Below are positions 18,720 through 29,009 of a stretch of 64,000 nucleotides of DNA, piece after piece. Source of the DNA: Odiellus spinosus (Eukaryota; Arthropoda; Arachnida; Opiliones; Phalangiidae); assembly GCA_963920705.1 (NCBI GenBank), contig OY987225.1, positions 6,455,372 through 6,519,371 on the forward strand. Direction: 5' to 3'. Within the stretch, counting starts at the first letter, position 1; the number at the start of each line of letters is the position of its first letter. The notes under the pieces are model-generated. The model saw only the letters and a program-made list of their open reading frames with translations, ran no database searches and was not told the origin of the DNA. Made by a program: the position numbers and the translations under genes.

Positions 18720-20629
18720 CGTCGTGGTATTCACCGGTGTCGGGGCTGTGAATTCGAGTGGAGTAGTTCTTGGGCCCCCCACACATCTCCTCCATCGTAC
18801 GAACACTGGGCAAATTACAGGGTTTTGATTAAACCAGGGAGCATATCCGCCGATTTAGACGAGCGAGGTCGCGTTATTAACGAGACCTTAGCTCAAAAAA
18901 TTTGCGACGCTTTAAGTTTAACTATATTAAACAGAGTTCGAGGGGTAGTTTTTAAAGTGCAGTTTAATTACGCGAATGATCCTAGTTTTACCATGACGGC
19001 CCCTCCAGGTATCGTAATTCGTTTATCGCCTCAATTAAGTCAGCTCTTAAATATTCCGTACGCGTTTCATTCGAATATTACGGGCTATAATTTTATGGAC
19101 CCCAAAACAGAAAAAATATATATTAAGGATAATGGCAATTATATCGATTACAGAATAAATCCGTTTGGTAACCCGGTTCTTTCAAACCAAAACGATTACG
19201 TTTACTACAATTTTAAATTAGATCCTGAAATGGTTTTTAAAGGTAAAATGGATGAAAATAACGTATATGTTCCCTTTTCCATGTACGAGGAAATTTTAGA
19301 AAAATTAAAAGAAAGTTTAAATTACGCGCCTTTGCGCGCTTATAATATAAAATTTGATATTATCAATCGTAATGAAGAAAAATACTTTCAAATAACCCTC
19401 CCCCATACGTAGAGTGTTTAATTGGCTGTTCTCTCGCTGATATTTTAAATTTAGAGTTAAGCGGATATCAAAAAAATATATTAGTTAGTACTAGAAATTT
19501 ACATGCTAATTATAAAAAATTTCAAGCGGATAAAAATAGTTCGATTAATTTTCGAATTCACAATCGTTTGTTTGTTATGGGTGATGACAATACCGAAATT
19601 GCTGTTCAGCTGGATGACAAAAATTACGTGGCCATGTATAATCGTCAGAATAAGGAAATTATTCCATTTGGATTGCATTTAAAAGTTTTAGCCGCTTTAA
19701 AAGAGCAAATAAAATTACGTCAACTAAGAGGATGTTCTTTTAATATTTTAAAAGTGAATGAAAACGATTTTCGACTCGCGGTAGAATTACCGGCGGGTAT
19801 TCGTTTCAAAATGAGCGAATCTTTAGCCGCTTTATTTAAATTTCCATCCTATGAATACGTTAGTCTTTATTACCAGGGGGGTACTCTTGATCCGCTCGTG
19901 GAAAAGATTGACATTGAATCGAATAGCTTTCAATTTGTGTTTGAAATTAATCGTGATAAAAAACTCGAGGCCGATCAAAAAGTTTTCATAAGAAAAAGAA
20001 AGGGGGGCGATTTATCATTTTATAGTGATCAACCCATGTACCAGCAAAACACGAAAGTCTATACTTGCGAAATCCCTCTCGGGACCTACACGTCAATAGA
20101 AGATATTTTTTCTGCTATGATTGAGGCCTTACCCGCCAAGGTAAACCCAAAAAGTATTCAGTTTTCGGTAAATAAAAATGGTACGGTTAAGGTTTCGTGC
20201 GATAAAAATGTTTGGATTTGTTTTCATTACGTTTCTCACCCCGACGACCATCTTGGAGGGTTAGGCGATATGTTAGGTTTTCGAATCGATCAAGATGCCG
20301 TTTACAAAGAAGTGACGAGCGAGTATCCCTACGATTTACAAAGAGGCATTCACATTATGTATATTTATAGCGCCATAATATTGCCGCAATTAACGGGCGA
20401 TACCGAAAGCATGTTGCTAAGAGCGTTAAAAATTGAGAATTCCAGCCAAGAAAATAACGATCAAAAAGAAGCGAATTTTCTAAACATTGATTATTATCCT
20501 TTACGTCTCTACTCAAATCGAATTATAGAAATTGAATTAAAAACGGATTTTAACGAATTAATTCCCTTTACAAATAAAGGTCGAACGTTAGTAAAGCTTC
20601 ATTTTATAAAGAATCGTCATTATGAATAG
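18720..20629 (+). pseudogene. structural-type protein of the Polinton/adintovirus-like block (tandem beta modules), frameshifted
   Basis: Two plus-strand frames form one gene of about 600 residues. The first is open well before 18825 and stops at 19412; the second is open from about 19405 to 20629. They overlap at a C-run near 19404, where one missing C would explain the change. Both halves repeat the same module: a helix, an F-x-V strand, then (L/A)-P-x-G-I-x-(I/F)-(R/K)-(L/M)-S-x2-L (PPGIVIRLSPQLSQL; PAGIRFKMSESLAAL). Such proteins occur beside F54H12.2-like genes in many invertebrate genomes and are thought to be minor capsid or vertex proteins; that role is inference. It overlaps the next gene by 8 bp, a viral style of packing. 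Confidence 0.5.
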
Positions 20630-21044
20630 ATATCTAGAATATTATAGTTCTCAACAAAGAGGAGGCGGGATCCGCGGTTTTCACGGCGGTGTCTACCAAT
20701 CAGGAAGAGGTCTGGGTTCAATTTTTAGGTCTTTATTAAAATATGTCACACCAGTTTTAAAACCGTTAGCTTCAAATTTGGGTACTGAAGCGTTAAGCAT
20801 GAGTCATAACATTCTTAAAGATATTCAAGGAGGTATGGAGCCTAAACCCAGTTTAAAAAGAAATTCGCGAATTGCCGTAGCCAATTTGATAAATAAAGTG
20901 GTGGATAATACCATTAGACCTCAGAGTGGAAGTGGCAATAAAAGGAGACGCAAGGGTTCAAAACTAGGCTCTGACAAACGCTTTAAAAATCTACGGAAAA
21001 AACGCAAAAAACCTCGTCAAATTAGATCGGATTATTTAGATTGA
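20622..21044 (+). CDS. basic core/membrane-lytic-like protein (adenovirus pVI/pX-type position), 140 aa
   Basis: ATG at 20622 overlaps the stop of the preceding gene. The N-terminal third is Gly-rich (GGGIRGFHGGVYQSGRGLG) and followed by an amphipathic helix (SIFRSLLKYVTPVLKPLA); the last 40 residues are highly basic (KRRRKGSKLGSDKRFK, KKRKKPRQ). Gly-rich start, amphipathic helix and basic tail are typical of the small virion proteins in Polinton/adintovirus-like blocks, compared with adenovirus pVI or core proteins. Only 4 bp separate it from the capsid-type gene downstream. The ORF is intact. Confidence 0.5.
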   Translation: MNRYLEYYSSQQRGGGIRGFHGGVYQSGRGLGSIFRSLLKYVTPVLKPLASNLGTEALSMSHNILKDIQGGMEPKPSLKRNSRIAVANLINKVVDNTIRPQSGSGNKRRRKGSKLGSDKRFKNLRKKRKKPRQIRSDYLD

Positions 21045-21048
21045 AAAA

Positions 21049-22359
21049 ATGGCTCTTTACGAAGGAATGATGTCTAATTTAGATTTGTTTACTCGTCCCC
21101 TATTAAATAGAAATATTATTTCCAATAAAACGACTCAGTATCACCCCATCTCCCCCGTCAATGAAAATACCGAGCAAATAGAGTTTTTTATCGCTGGAAA
21201 CCCGTTATATCTTGATTTATCAAAACTACGCATTAAAGTTAGGGCCCGTATTGTTCATACGGACGGGACCATTTTAGAACCTGACGAGAAAAAAGTGTCC
21301 TTAAGTAACATTACTATCGCGAGTCTTTTTAGCCAAGTTGAGGCATATCTCGGAACTAAACCGGTGCAATCTTCCAATGCTCTTTATCCATATCAGGCCT
21401 ACTTGGCAACTCATTTAAATTACGGGCCGGCGGCCAAAGAAAGTCAATTAACCGCGTGGGGGTATTACAGCGATTATCCCTCTAAGCCAGACGATGCTTT
21501 TGTAGCGGCTGATTCTATCAAAAATGGCATTAAAACTCGCTCTACTTTTGTCCTCCAATCAAATGTTTTCGAATTCTTAGGCTCTTTATTTTTAGATATT
21601 ACCAAACTCGATAAATTTTTAATTAACGATGTGGATGTTCGAGTTAGATTACTTCGCGCTCCTAACGCTTTTTCTATTATTAGCACAGAAGCGAATAAAC
21701 AATATAAAATTGAACTTGTCGAAGTTAGTTTATACGCCAAACATGTAGAAGTGTTGGACCAAATTGTTTTGTCTCACGCGGCTGTAATGAGAAAAACTCC
21801 CGCCATTTATCCTTTGACAAACGTCACGATGAAGAGTTTCGTCATCATGGCGAACTCAACGGATGTCGTAAGGGAATTTTTTGGTTTAGTTCCCAACCGT
21901 GTTGTTATTGGTCTGGTAACGAATAAATGCAAAAACGGTTCACTCGATACAAATCCCTTTAATTTTAAGCATTTTACGTTAAATTTCCTTCAAATAACCG
22001 TCGGTACGCTAAATTTCCCTGACCAAGCTTTTACCCCAAATTTCAATACGAATAAATCTCTTAATTACACCCGTGAATACCAGTCTTTGTTTGATGGCCT
22101 TGGTACTGACCTTACCGATACCGGGAATGGGATCTCCTATCAGCGGTTTCTTCATGGAACTGTTTATACGCGTTTTATCTTACAAAAGAACCATCTCGCC
22201 TCTTCAAGCCACAGCTCCGTGACGCAAACAGGCAGCGTTCGAATCTCCATGAAATTTGAAAAACCCCTGCCGGAAAATGTTTGCGTTTTAATATACGCTG
22301 AATTTGAAAACACGATTCTTATTTCTCAAGAACGAGATATCATCTATACCCCGCAATAA
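21049..22359 (+). CDS. major capsid-type protein, F54H12.2-like, 436 aa
   Basis: Intact ORF from ATG 21049. The sequence resembles the widespread metazoan proteins annotated after C. elegans F54H12.2: a start with DLFTRPLLNRNI, then IEFFIAGNPLYLDLSKLRIK, ALYPYQAYLATHLNYG and many beta-strand-like segments. In those genomes the gene neighbours an F54H12.3-type integrase and an adenain-like protease, as it does here, so a double-jelly-roll capsid-type role in a Polinton/adintovirus-like element is likely. That is family knowledge plus gene order, not a fold shown by sequence. There are no lesions and it is the best-kept gene of the block. Confidence 0.6.
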   Translation: MALYEGMMSNLDLFTRPLLNRNIISNKTTQYHPISPVNENTEQIEFFIAGNPLYLDLSKLRIKVRARIVHTDGTILEPDEKKVSLSNITIASLFSQVEAYLGTKPVQSSNALYPYQAYLATHLNYGPAAKESQLTAWGYYSDYPSKPDDAFVAADSIKNGIKTRSTFVLQSNVFEFLGSLFLDITKLDKFLINDVDVRVRLLRAPNAFSIISTEANKQYKIELVEVSLYAKHVEVLDQIVLSHAAVMRKTPAIYPLTNVTMKSFVIMANSTDVVREFFGLVPNRVVIGLVTNKCKNGSLDTNPFNFKHFTLNFLQITVGTLNFPDQAFTPNFNTNKSLNYTREYQSLFDGLGTDLTDTGNGISYQRFLHGTVYTRFILQKNHLASSSHSSVTQTGSVRISMKFEKPLPENVCVLIYAEFENTILISQERDIIYTPQ

Positions 22360-22401
22360 AAACGCCTCCGTCTTTCAAAATTTAATTATTTAACGGTCAA
22401 C

Positions 22402-23059
22402 ATGGGTCCAGTGCACAACTTGTCCGAGAAGCTCGAAATTACGGTGGTAAACGCCTTAGAACCCGAAATAAACGTTCGACGAGTCGATATGCTGACAACA
22501 TTGAATCTGAAAGAAGAGGCTTGGTTAACTTTATTTCGATTTGCCGACGACATTACCGCTTTTTTGAAAAATAACTCGAGACGATTTCATTTATGGCTTC
22601 CAATTTCAAATGAAAAAATAAAACTGGAATGTTTCGTGAACTCATCGTTACTACGAACGGGGCAATCAAGCAAATTATTTCGTATTATATTCTACCGCCA
22701 GGGGTTTTAGTCTGAAGCTAAAGAATTGGGAAAGACTTCTCATCTTAAAACCAGTTTTGGATCGTGAAATCAAAAGCAAGAAAGCCGCGCGACTTCATAT
22801 GAAAGAATTATTGGTTAATCATTTAACTAATATTATTTTTGACATGACTGATAATTGTCCAAATATCGATTGTAAAAAATCGCTAGCCCATACTCCAGAA
22901 TGTAACGCGGGCGGAGGGAGCTGGGAAAATAGAGTAGAAATAACTCTATCTGAGGCTTTACCTTTAATCGATCGATCTGTTATATTAAATAAATTTCGCG
23001 CCGAATACGGATTTGAAGATGAAAATTTATTATTTAATTATGAGTACGAATTTACATGA
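22402..23059 (+). pseudogene. accessory protein of the virus-like block (same family as 7053 and 3985), frameshifted
   Basis: ATG 22402 begins a frame containing NVRRVDMLTTLNLKEEAWL; it stops at 22710, but the neighbouring frame continues from about 22700 with FSLKLKNWERLLILKPVL and a Cys/His cluster (CPNIDC, HTPEC) to 23059, near 220 residues in all. The x-S-L-x-L-x2-W-x2-L block parallels GFSITLNAWEKL at 7053-7370 and GFGITPAEWATL at 3985-4440. The shift lies in a GGGG/TTTT stretch near 22700. Placement between capsid and integrase genes ties this small family to the virus-like block. The PC4-like reading of the W/L motif is only a suggestion. Confidence 0.45.
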
Positions 23060-23189
23060 ACTAAAGAACGCTCTAGTTTTTGGTTATTAAAAAATGTATA
23101 TTAACTGATGTTCTGAAATAAAAAAATATTTTTGGTCACGTTTTTTCGTTTTTTTCCCACTTATTTTTTGTAGCCTTATTAAATATACT

Positions 23190-24150
23190 ATGAAAAAAAT
23201 ATCAAAATTATCTGCCCCTATTAAAAAACGCTTAAAGAATGTATATTATAATATCGAACATCCAGCCTCGTACAGTAACGTAGAGATCTTAAAAAAAGAA
23301 TTTCCAGATATTTCTCGTAAAGTGATAGTGGAATGGTTTGAAAGTCAAAAATCGTACACGAGGCATCGATTTCGAAGAAAACGTTTTAAAACTAATCAAA
23401 TATTCGCCAATAGCCTTAATGAAACGTGGCAATCAGATTTAATTGATTTGCCTAAATTAAAAAAATACAATAAAAATGTTAGATTTATTTTAGTCGCCGT
23501 TGACATTTTAAGTCGCTACGCTTTCGCTAGACCTTTAAAAGATAAATCCAGTGTGGAAATTATCAAAGCTTTTCGAGATATCTTTCGATATCGAAAACCT
23601 TTAAAATTTAATTACCGATATGGGGAAAGAATATAATAATAACGCCTTTAAGAAATTCTTCAAAAAAAATGGCGTCTCGCTCTATTTCGCTTTAGGCACC
23701 CATAAAGCGGCTATCGCCGAACGATTTATTCGAACCTTGAAGGGTCAAATTTATAAAATAATGACCCATACGGGCCAAAATAATTATATACAATATCTAC
23801 CGCGAATTTTAAAAGCGTACAACGCTCGAGTTCATAGTACAACTAATATTGCTCCGGATCAAGTCACTTTGCATAACGAAAATATTGTTTGGAACACGCT
23901 ATACGGACGTGTTAAAAACATTTCCAAAAAATCTACGTCGTTACAAAAACGAGATCTGGTCCGTTTGTCCGTGGGTGAAAGGGCCTTCAGAAAGATTTAT
24001 ACGGGTACATTCACGCCCGAAATTTTTGTCGTTGATCGAGTTATAAAACGTGACCCTCCTGTGTACAAACTCAAAGATTTGAAAAACGAAGAAATTGCGG
24101 GTCCATTTTACGCGAACGAGCTTCAACGAGTGCGTTTACCAGAGACTTGA
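23190..24150 (+). pseudogene. DDE integrase of the Polinton/adintovirus-like block (F54H12.3-like), one frameshift
   Basis: ATG 23190 starts an HTH-like N-terminus (SYSNVEILKKEFPDISRKVI, VEWFESQKSYTRHR) and the integrase core: first Asp in WQSDLID, then FILVAVDILSRYAFARPL. The frame breaks near 23612; the second frame carries the second Asp just before GKEYNN and the Glu in KAAIAERFIRTLKG, and ends with a C-terminal SH3-like segment (PPVYKLKDL, FYANELQ) at 24150. The three catalytic acidic residues survive, so a single indel separates it from an intact enzyme of about 320 residues. It would insert the element's DNA, giving short target duplications in Polintons. Confidence 0.75.
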
Positions 24151-24161
24151 GGCATAACAAG

Positions 24162-24630
24162 ATGGATACGCATCAACTAATGGCTCTCATGCACTGCAAT
24201 CCAGAAACTAGAAAATACTTTTTAGGCGTCTTCGCTAGGGACCGCTTACCAAGGGTCCCTCATCGCGAAACTTATTGTTTTATTCTCAACACTGATAATC
24301 ACAATCAAGGTCAACATTGGTTAGCGGTTTTTCGAAATAAAGAAAAATTAGAATTTTTTGATAGTTACGGTTTATAGCCAGATTTTTATAATTTATCTAT
24401 CGAAAAATATCATCCCAAAATATACTATAATACAAATCAAAATACAACCAACTCGAGCGGAAACGTGCGGTTTGCATTGCGTCTACTTTTTAACGGCTCG
24501 CTGTAATAATATTAATTATAATGATATTATAAATAAAATGTATTATTCAAATTTAAAATTAAATGACATTTTAATTTTATTATTTTTATGTTTACATTTA
24601 CAAATGCATAACGGTTTTTATTGTCAATAA
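24162..24630 (+). pseudogene. adenain-type (Ulp1-like) cysteine protease, nonsense and frameshift
   Basis: ATG 24162 (not the TTG at 24147) is 12 bp after the integrase stop. The first part reads RKYFLGVFARDRLP, then QGQHWLAVF with the catalytic His and FFDSYG with the acidic residue; a TAG follows at 24375. After a further frame change near 24440 comes the nucleophile block RAETCGLHC, with Cys in the usual E-x-CG-x-(H/Y)-C/A setting. The order H, D, C and the size of about 170 residues fit maturation proteases of adenoviruses and Polintons. The two lesions would prevent a full product. Confidence 0.7.
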
Positions 24631-24652
24631 AAAAAAATATATAAAATGTTAT

Positions 24653-25438
24653 TTAGTCTCTCCATTTTTGAGGTTTTCCAGTTCCTTTTTGCTCTCGTAA
24701 AAATTGTTTGCTACGAGTGCGTGCTCGGGGAGAAACTGGTTCCAATCGTTCGATTCCTCTTTTTCTTTTCTTTCTCGATGATTTACCATTACGGGGGGTT
24801 TGATCAATGTCAGGTGTTTGATCGTTTTTGCTAGACTCGCCACTTAAAACTTCGGATATCGAATCGAGCGCTTCTTGTTTCGCCTGGAGAAAATTTCCCC
24901 GCTCCGGAGTAGGCGTGCCTCCCACGGCGCCTAAAAGCTCTTCGGGGGGCTCTTGAAATAAATCTTGATGTAATTGACGGGTAATTTTTGAGGCGGAATC
25001 TCTTATTAAATCAGAAACGTAATTCGGGCCGAGTTTTTGTTCCATTTCTTCTTTTGACAATGGAGTCGAATGCTCTTGATATAAAGGGGAAATCTTTGAA
25101 CGCGACGTTCTCCCGCGGAATCCTTTCGTCGTAGGATATCTCGGCGTAATAAAAGTTTGCGGCGAAGCTTTTAGAGGTTGCAATCCGGGAGTTAAGGGTG
25201 CAGTAGATTGGGGCGGGAGTGTTAGGGCTGATAAATTACTAGCTTCAAACTTGGGCAAGGGAATATTTTCTTTCATATCTAAATAACGCCGTAGCGTATC
25301 CATATAAACTATTAATTTGGCGGCAGAAGGGGCGTTTGATTTGAATATTCGCTCAATCTCTTCGTCAAGCGTTTGAAAAACTTTGCTCTCGGTACTTTCT
25401 GTGAGAGATGTAGCGGGGATGAGAATCATTGACTTCAT
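24653..25438 (-). CDS. hypothetical protein of the Polinton-like block, 261 aa
   Basis: Intact minus-strand ORF from ATG 25438, convergent with the protease gene and sharing 4 bp with the end of the upstream pX-like gene. It contains an N-terminal helix (FQTLDEEIERIFKSN, IVYMDTLRRYLDM), a proline-rich middle, the segment KLGPNYVSDLIRDSA and a basic C-terminus (GKSSRKKRKRGIERL). Similar proteins follow the pX-like gene in comparable invertebrate loci; the function is unknown. Basic tail and proline-rich linker suggest a virion or nuclear protein. Confidence 0.45.
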   Translation of the reverse strand: MKSMILIPATSLTESTESKVFQTLDEEIERIFKSNAPSAAKLIVYMDTLRRYLDMKENIPLPKFEASNLSALTLPPQSTAPLTPGLQPLKASPQTFITPRYPTTKGFRGRTSRSKISPLYQEHSTPLSKEEMEQKLGPNYVSDLIRDSASKITRQLHQDLFQEPPEELLGAVGGTPTPERGNFLQAKQEALDSISEVLSGESSKNDQTPDIDQTPRNGKSSRKKRKRGIERLEPVSPRARTRSKQFLREQKGTGKPQKWRD

Positions 25439-25827
25439 AATTGACGGGCGATTAAACCCACTAAAGACGGTAACAAAGTAGTTAATAAAGTACCGACAAA
25501 TCCGCCTTTTTGATTAAGCAATAATTTAGGTTTGGCTTTTCGAGAGAGTTTGGACGAAGCTAACTTCCGAATGAGCGCTTTATATTTAGCTAATCGCTTT
25601 TTACGAGCCGTGGTTAAAAAGATACCACCTCCTTTCAAATTTTTGCATAAAGTGGAAATAGAATTTAATTGATTCACGCTACTATTGTTTAAGAAAGCGC
25701 GACGGGCGGGGCCTGTACTCTGACGTAATGCTTGTAAAAATGGTAAAAAAGTCTTAAATTTTTTGCTCGAATAGGCTATCGGATGTTATTTAGATTCTTT
25801 CGAGCGAACTTTTCGCTTTAATACCAT
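25435..25827 (-). pseudogene. pX-like small virion protein, about 130 codons, one in-frame stop
   Basis: ATG 25827 begins a basic start; codon 14 is TAA (25788-25786), after which the frame is open to 25435. The body has a helical part (QALRQSTGPARRAFLNN), a basic centre (KKRLAKYKALIRKLASSK) and a Gly-hydrophobic end KGGFVGTLLTTLLPSLVGL. The basic centre with a GGF(L/V) hydrophobic tail is the usual form of pX-like proteins in Polinton/adintovirus-like elements. If translation starts inside (GTG at 25677), an 80-residue form remains open. Confidence 0.55.
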
Positions 25828-25862
25828 GCTCGTGAATATAGTTCCGAAAAAACAATTATTTG

Positions 25863-26198
25863 CTAGTCACAATAAATTATCATGGGTGCTTCGTTAATTA
25901 AAATACGACTCCTTAGTCTTAAACGGTCAGGTGTTTCTTGTTTATTGTCTATGAGTAAATAACTATAGGGTTCTCGAGTCGCTAGTTTATATGCTTCTAC
26001 TATTTTTTTTCCCTTAACCCGGAGCAATTTGCGATCCTAACAAAGAAATTCCTAAGGAATCTCGGGGATTTTTAAAATAAATAATGTAACAAGTGTTTAA
26101 AGATATTAACCGAGCTTGGCTACCTTTCGGAAATAAAGTTTGACAAAGGATCATGACACTAATATTAAAGTGATGCGATTTTACCGTCACTAAATTAG
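25863..26198 (-). pseudogene. packaging-type ATPase, C-terminal part only
   Basis: The minus strand reads VKSHHFNISVMILCQTLFPKG and SQARLISLNTCYIIYFKNP, then, after a stop/frame change near 26020, AYKLATREPYSYLLIDNKQ to the stop at 25863-25865. The block H-x-N-I-S-(V/I)-x3-QN/TLF-x-KG..AR-x-(I/M)-SLN-x-x-YI(I/V)..KNPRD is characteristic of the FtsK/HerA-like ATPases of Polinton-type elements near their arginine/sensor region. Walker A and B would lie to the right, but the gene is cut at about 26198, where the duplicated P-like gene sequence begins. No ATPase N-terminus is present elsewhere in the window. Confidence 0.6.
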
Positions 26199-27513
26199 CG
26201 TAAATCATTACATGTATCACAAACTGCCTAAATCATTACATGTATCACAAAAATCATTGGCTAAAAGCTATTGATTAAAATTTACTTTTTTCGAATCAAG
26301 TTTTCTTTTTCTTTTCCCTCAAATGATGTTTTTCTCAACTGCGATTTTTCTAAATTTAAGTTTAAAATTTGGTTTTTATTCCATGTATTTTTACTAGAAT
26401 TAATATCTAGACTAGCAAAAGCAGCGCCCTTTTTAGATCTCTTCATTAATTTCTTTGGTGCAAAATTTTGTTCATTAATGTTTACAATTTCTTTCTTCGG
26501 TTTTAAATTGGGCTTGATTGTAGCAGCGGAAGTTTTACCCTTTTTCCCAACCCTTATTTTTTGTTGATCCATAACCCCTTTGGTATTTTCTAGCACTTGA
26601 TCTTTCTTTAAAGTTTCTTCTTTCTTGTCAGCTTCCTTCTTCGCTCTTCGGGTGATCATAGGCGACGAAATGACTAGGATTTTTTCCTTCTTCCCCTCTT
26701 GATTTTATTTTCCTTAAACTTTCTGCGCTTTCTTTCTCTATTTTTAAATTTTGAATAATTGGAGTAGATTGAGATCCTTCAATAAATATTGCACGTTTTC
26801 CCTTTTTCCCATCTTTACAAGAATCAAGGGTGACTACTTGGTTTTGTACTTTCTTTGACTTAAGAACGTCTTTTTTCTCTTTCTTTGAGAGCGAGATATT
26901 TTGCTCGTGTTTGTCTTCTAAAGCTGCCCTGAGAGCTTTTTTGGCTCTAATACTTTCCTTAGTATCGTGCTGATATATCTCCTTAATATCTTTAACTAAG
27001 CACTTCCCTCGTGTGTTAAAAAAAATGTCCAGCATTTTCATTAACCACTTGGTCTCGTCAAACCCGTGCAGCTCTGCCCATTCTTTGGTTATTTCAACAT
27101 CATTTAGTGCATCTTGCATTGCGTTAGTTTTAAGGTTCTGGTTTCGTATTGCGTTAAAATCTACGCTATAATGCTTATCCGACAAGGATTTAATTTTCAA
27201 GATTAGTTCGAAAAACTTGTCTGATACATTAATTAACCCTCCTCGGGATAGTTTCTGAATCCAGGCTTCTGTATCCTCAGTTGATAAAAGATTTCCTTCT
27301 TTAGTCATATTATTTATCATAATTTGGGGGCATTTCTTTTTAATTAATGTACGCACTACAAATCCCCCAACATATCGCAAAACATCGTCATTCTTCCTGG
27401 GTCTTGAAGTCCCGTAGTCCACTGGTTCTTCTACATCACACATAGCTTCTCTATCTTTCTGTCTCTTTTTCTCTACTTTATCAATTAAATTTTGAATTCC
27501 AATTTTAAGTTCT
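26198..27513. repeat. 1.3-kb direct duplication, left copy
   Basis: It matches 38428-39743 almost perfectly; only a few substitutions were noticed (for example at left positions 26285, 27125 and 27443). It starts at GCGTAAATCATTACATG inside a short tandem repeat and ends at CCAATTTTAAGTT. The left copy continues into upstream coding sequence while the right copy stops at an LTR-like TGTAACCGG, so the left copy is the donor-like form. Confidence 0.9.
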
Positions 27514-28054
27514 ACCTTTAAACGGCCGAAAAAAAATGCAAAATACTTTGTACAATAGTTCTTTGTACGGCTACCGGCAGAACCACAAAAGACTTGAAAG
27601 CTTGAAGTATATTAATGATATTGTCTTCTTTTCTCTACCTAAAACATATTTTATTTATTGAAGATTCATACTCAACAATCGATAACGACCTTCCCAACTT
27701 TACCATTTCTGATAATTGAATCAAGTGGTCAGAGATTTTTTGATGAGTAGCATTAGTGCTAGGATCTTCTGTTTGTAGATCAGATATGAAATTAGTTATA
27801 TTCCCCTTTTTTCAATATAAAATCGTCGCTAGACAATTCTTGGATCGAAACCCTCGTTGTTTGATTAATTATTGCTGAAAAGTAGAAAGAAACACCATAG
27901 AAAACAAACCCTATGAATATTTAAGAACCAAGGCTTAATGTAATATTTTAATGTTCTTACCTCTAATATCAGCTTCAAATACTAGTTTTGAATGCACTTC
28001 ACCCGCTTCCACAATCCGTAATATGGGAATACTTTTTATTTCATTACTCTCCAT
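26282..28054 (-). CDS. spliced gene, C-terminal domain resembling P-element/THAP9-like transposases
   Basis: Exon 1 is 28054-27961 (ATG, donor GTAAGA). Exon 2 is 27874-27639 after a TTTTCAG acceptor. Exon 3 starts at 27600. The split codons G|CA and AG|C keep the frame across both introns. Exon 3 reads VFCGSAGSRTKNYCTKYF, then LRYVGGFVVRTLIKKKCPQ and WIQKLSRGGLINVSDKFFE, which resemble the (A/G)-G-Y/F-V-x-(R/H)-K/T-L...C...GGL-x-x-(P/V)S region near the end of P-element-type transposases. A lysine-rich tail follows, split near 26640 into two overlapping frames, and exon 2 has a one-base shift in an A6G4 run. The identity is moderate at best; a domesticated gene is possible. Confidence 0.45.
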
Positions 28055-28229
28055 CTTTATTAATAATTAGAAGTTTATAAGATGGTATGACCGAGAATGA
28101 ATCGAGCAGCCGACAACAATAGTAAAGACTAAATAACCGACTAGCGTTTTTAGTCTTTGCTGGACGGGAAATATGAAATCATCACATCATAGATGGCACT
28201 TATTTCCGGAAGTAGAATTCCCTCTGTTT

Positions 28230-29009
28230 TCAACTGCGGCAGCTACTACCCAAAGCTTCTATTCCTTTTACTATATTTTCTATGCTAGCACTAGCCTGTG
28301 TAGAAGGAGGATTAGATCTATGCCTCCGTCTCGGAGAATGATGTGATCCTAAGTGTCTGGTATTTGGTTGGCTTGTGGGATCAACTGCACTGGACTGTAT
28401 GGTAGTGTTGGGAATTGTTTGTTTGGGAATTGTTTGTGAATTCTGATTGGCCCTTGCAATCGAAACTCTCATATCTACCATCTTGTCTTGTAACGTTTGA
28501 ATAACATTTTCTAAATGACGAATATATAAGACTTTCTGATCTAATTGTTGTTGATAAAGGTTAGACTGATTACCTGAACTTTGTACGGATTGAGTTTGTG
28601 TAATAGTAGTAACCTGAACTCCGGTCAAGACTTCAGAAGCAATTACCGAGGCTCTACCAATACTACCTAAAGTCGGAGCTCGATTGTTAACATTAGTAAT
28701 TTCAGGAATAGATTTGGGACTAGTTTCCACAGTTGACTGTCGAGGAGCCAAGGGATCCAGTAATAATAAGTCTTCTTCTATCGGGATAGTTGCGGTTATA
28801 GGGCGTTCAAAAGTTTGTGAATAACTAATATGAGTGGATGTATCAGTCCCTAAACTAATTTCAAATAATGCATCTTGAAATGATTGCATTGCTGTTCTAG
28901 TGAAAAGGTGTTGAAAAGGTCGTCCAGATCGTAGTAACGCTGGGCCCGTAATCGTGTAATCCTCAGTATGAGGTAGGACCTCATCCTCAAGAGGACGTCG
29001 ATCGGCCAT
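28230..29009 (-). CDS. Gag N-terminal protein of the MBD-tailed Gypsy lineage (element B)
   Basis: ATG 29009 opens 259 codons. The product is Ser/Thr/Gln rich with LLRSGRPFQHLF near the start, a coiled segment (QQLDQKVLYIRHLENVIQTL) and a basic end (HHSPRRRHRSNPP). It lies 197 bp downstream of a primer-binding site and LTR on the same strand, the position of gag. Element A lacks exactly this part because of a deletion, so it is best read as the missing N-terminal Gag region of the same family. Element B is cut at about 28230, with no capsid or pol remaining. Confidence 0.55.
   Translation of the reverse strand: MADRRPLEDEVLPHTEDYTITGPALLRSGRPFQHLFTRTAMQSFQDALFEISLGTDTSTHISYSQTFERPITATIPIEEDLLLLDPLAPRQSTVETSPKSIPEITNVNNRAPTLGSIGRASVIASEVLTGVQVTTITQTQSVQSSGNQSNLYQQQLDQKVLYIRHLENVIQTLQDKMVDMRVSIARANQNSQTIPKQTIPNTTIQSSAVDPTSQPNTRHLGSHHSPRRRHRSNPPSTQASASIENIVKGIEALGSSCRS

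Noticed and set aside
18720..26198. PolB-type DNA polymerase in the virus-like block
   Set aside because: No frame shows the usual polymerase motifs (such as YGDTDS-like) in this block or elsewhere in the window.
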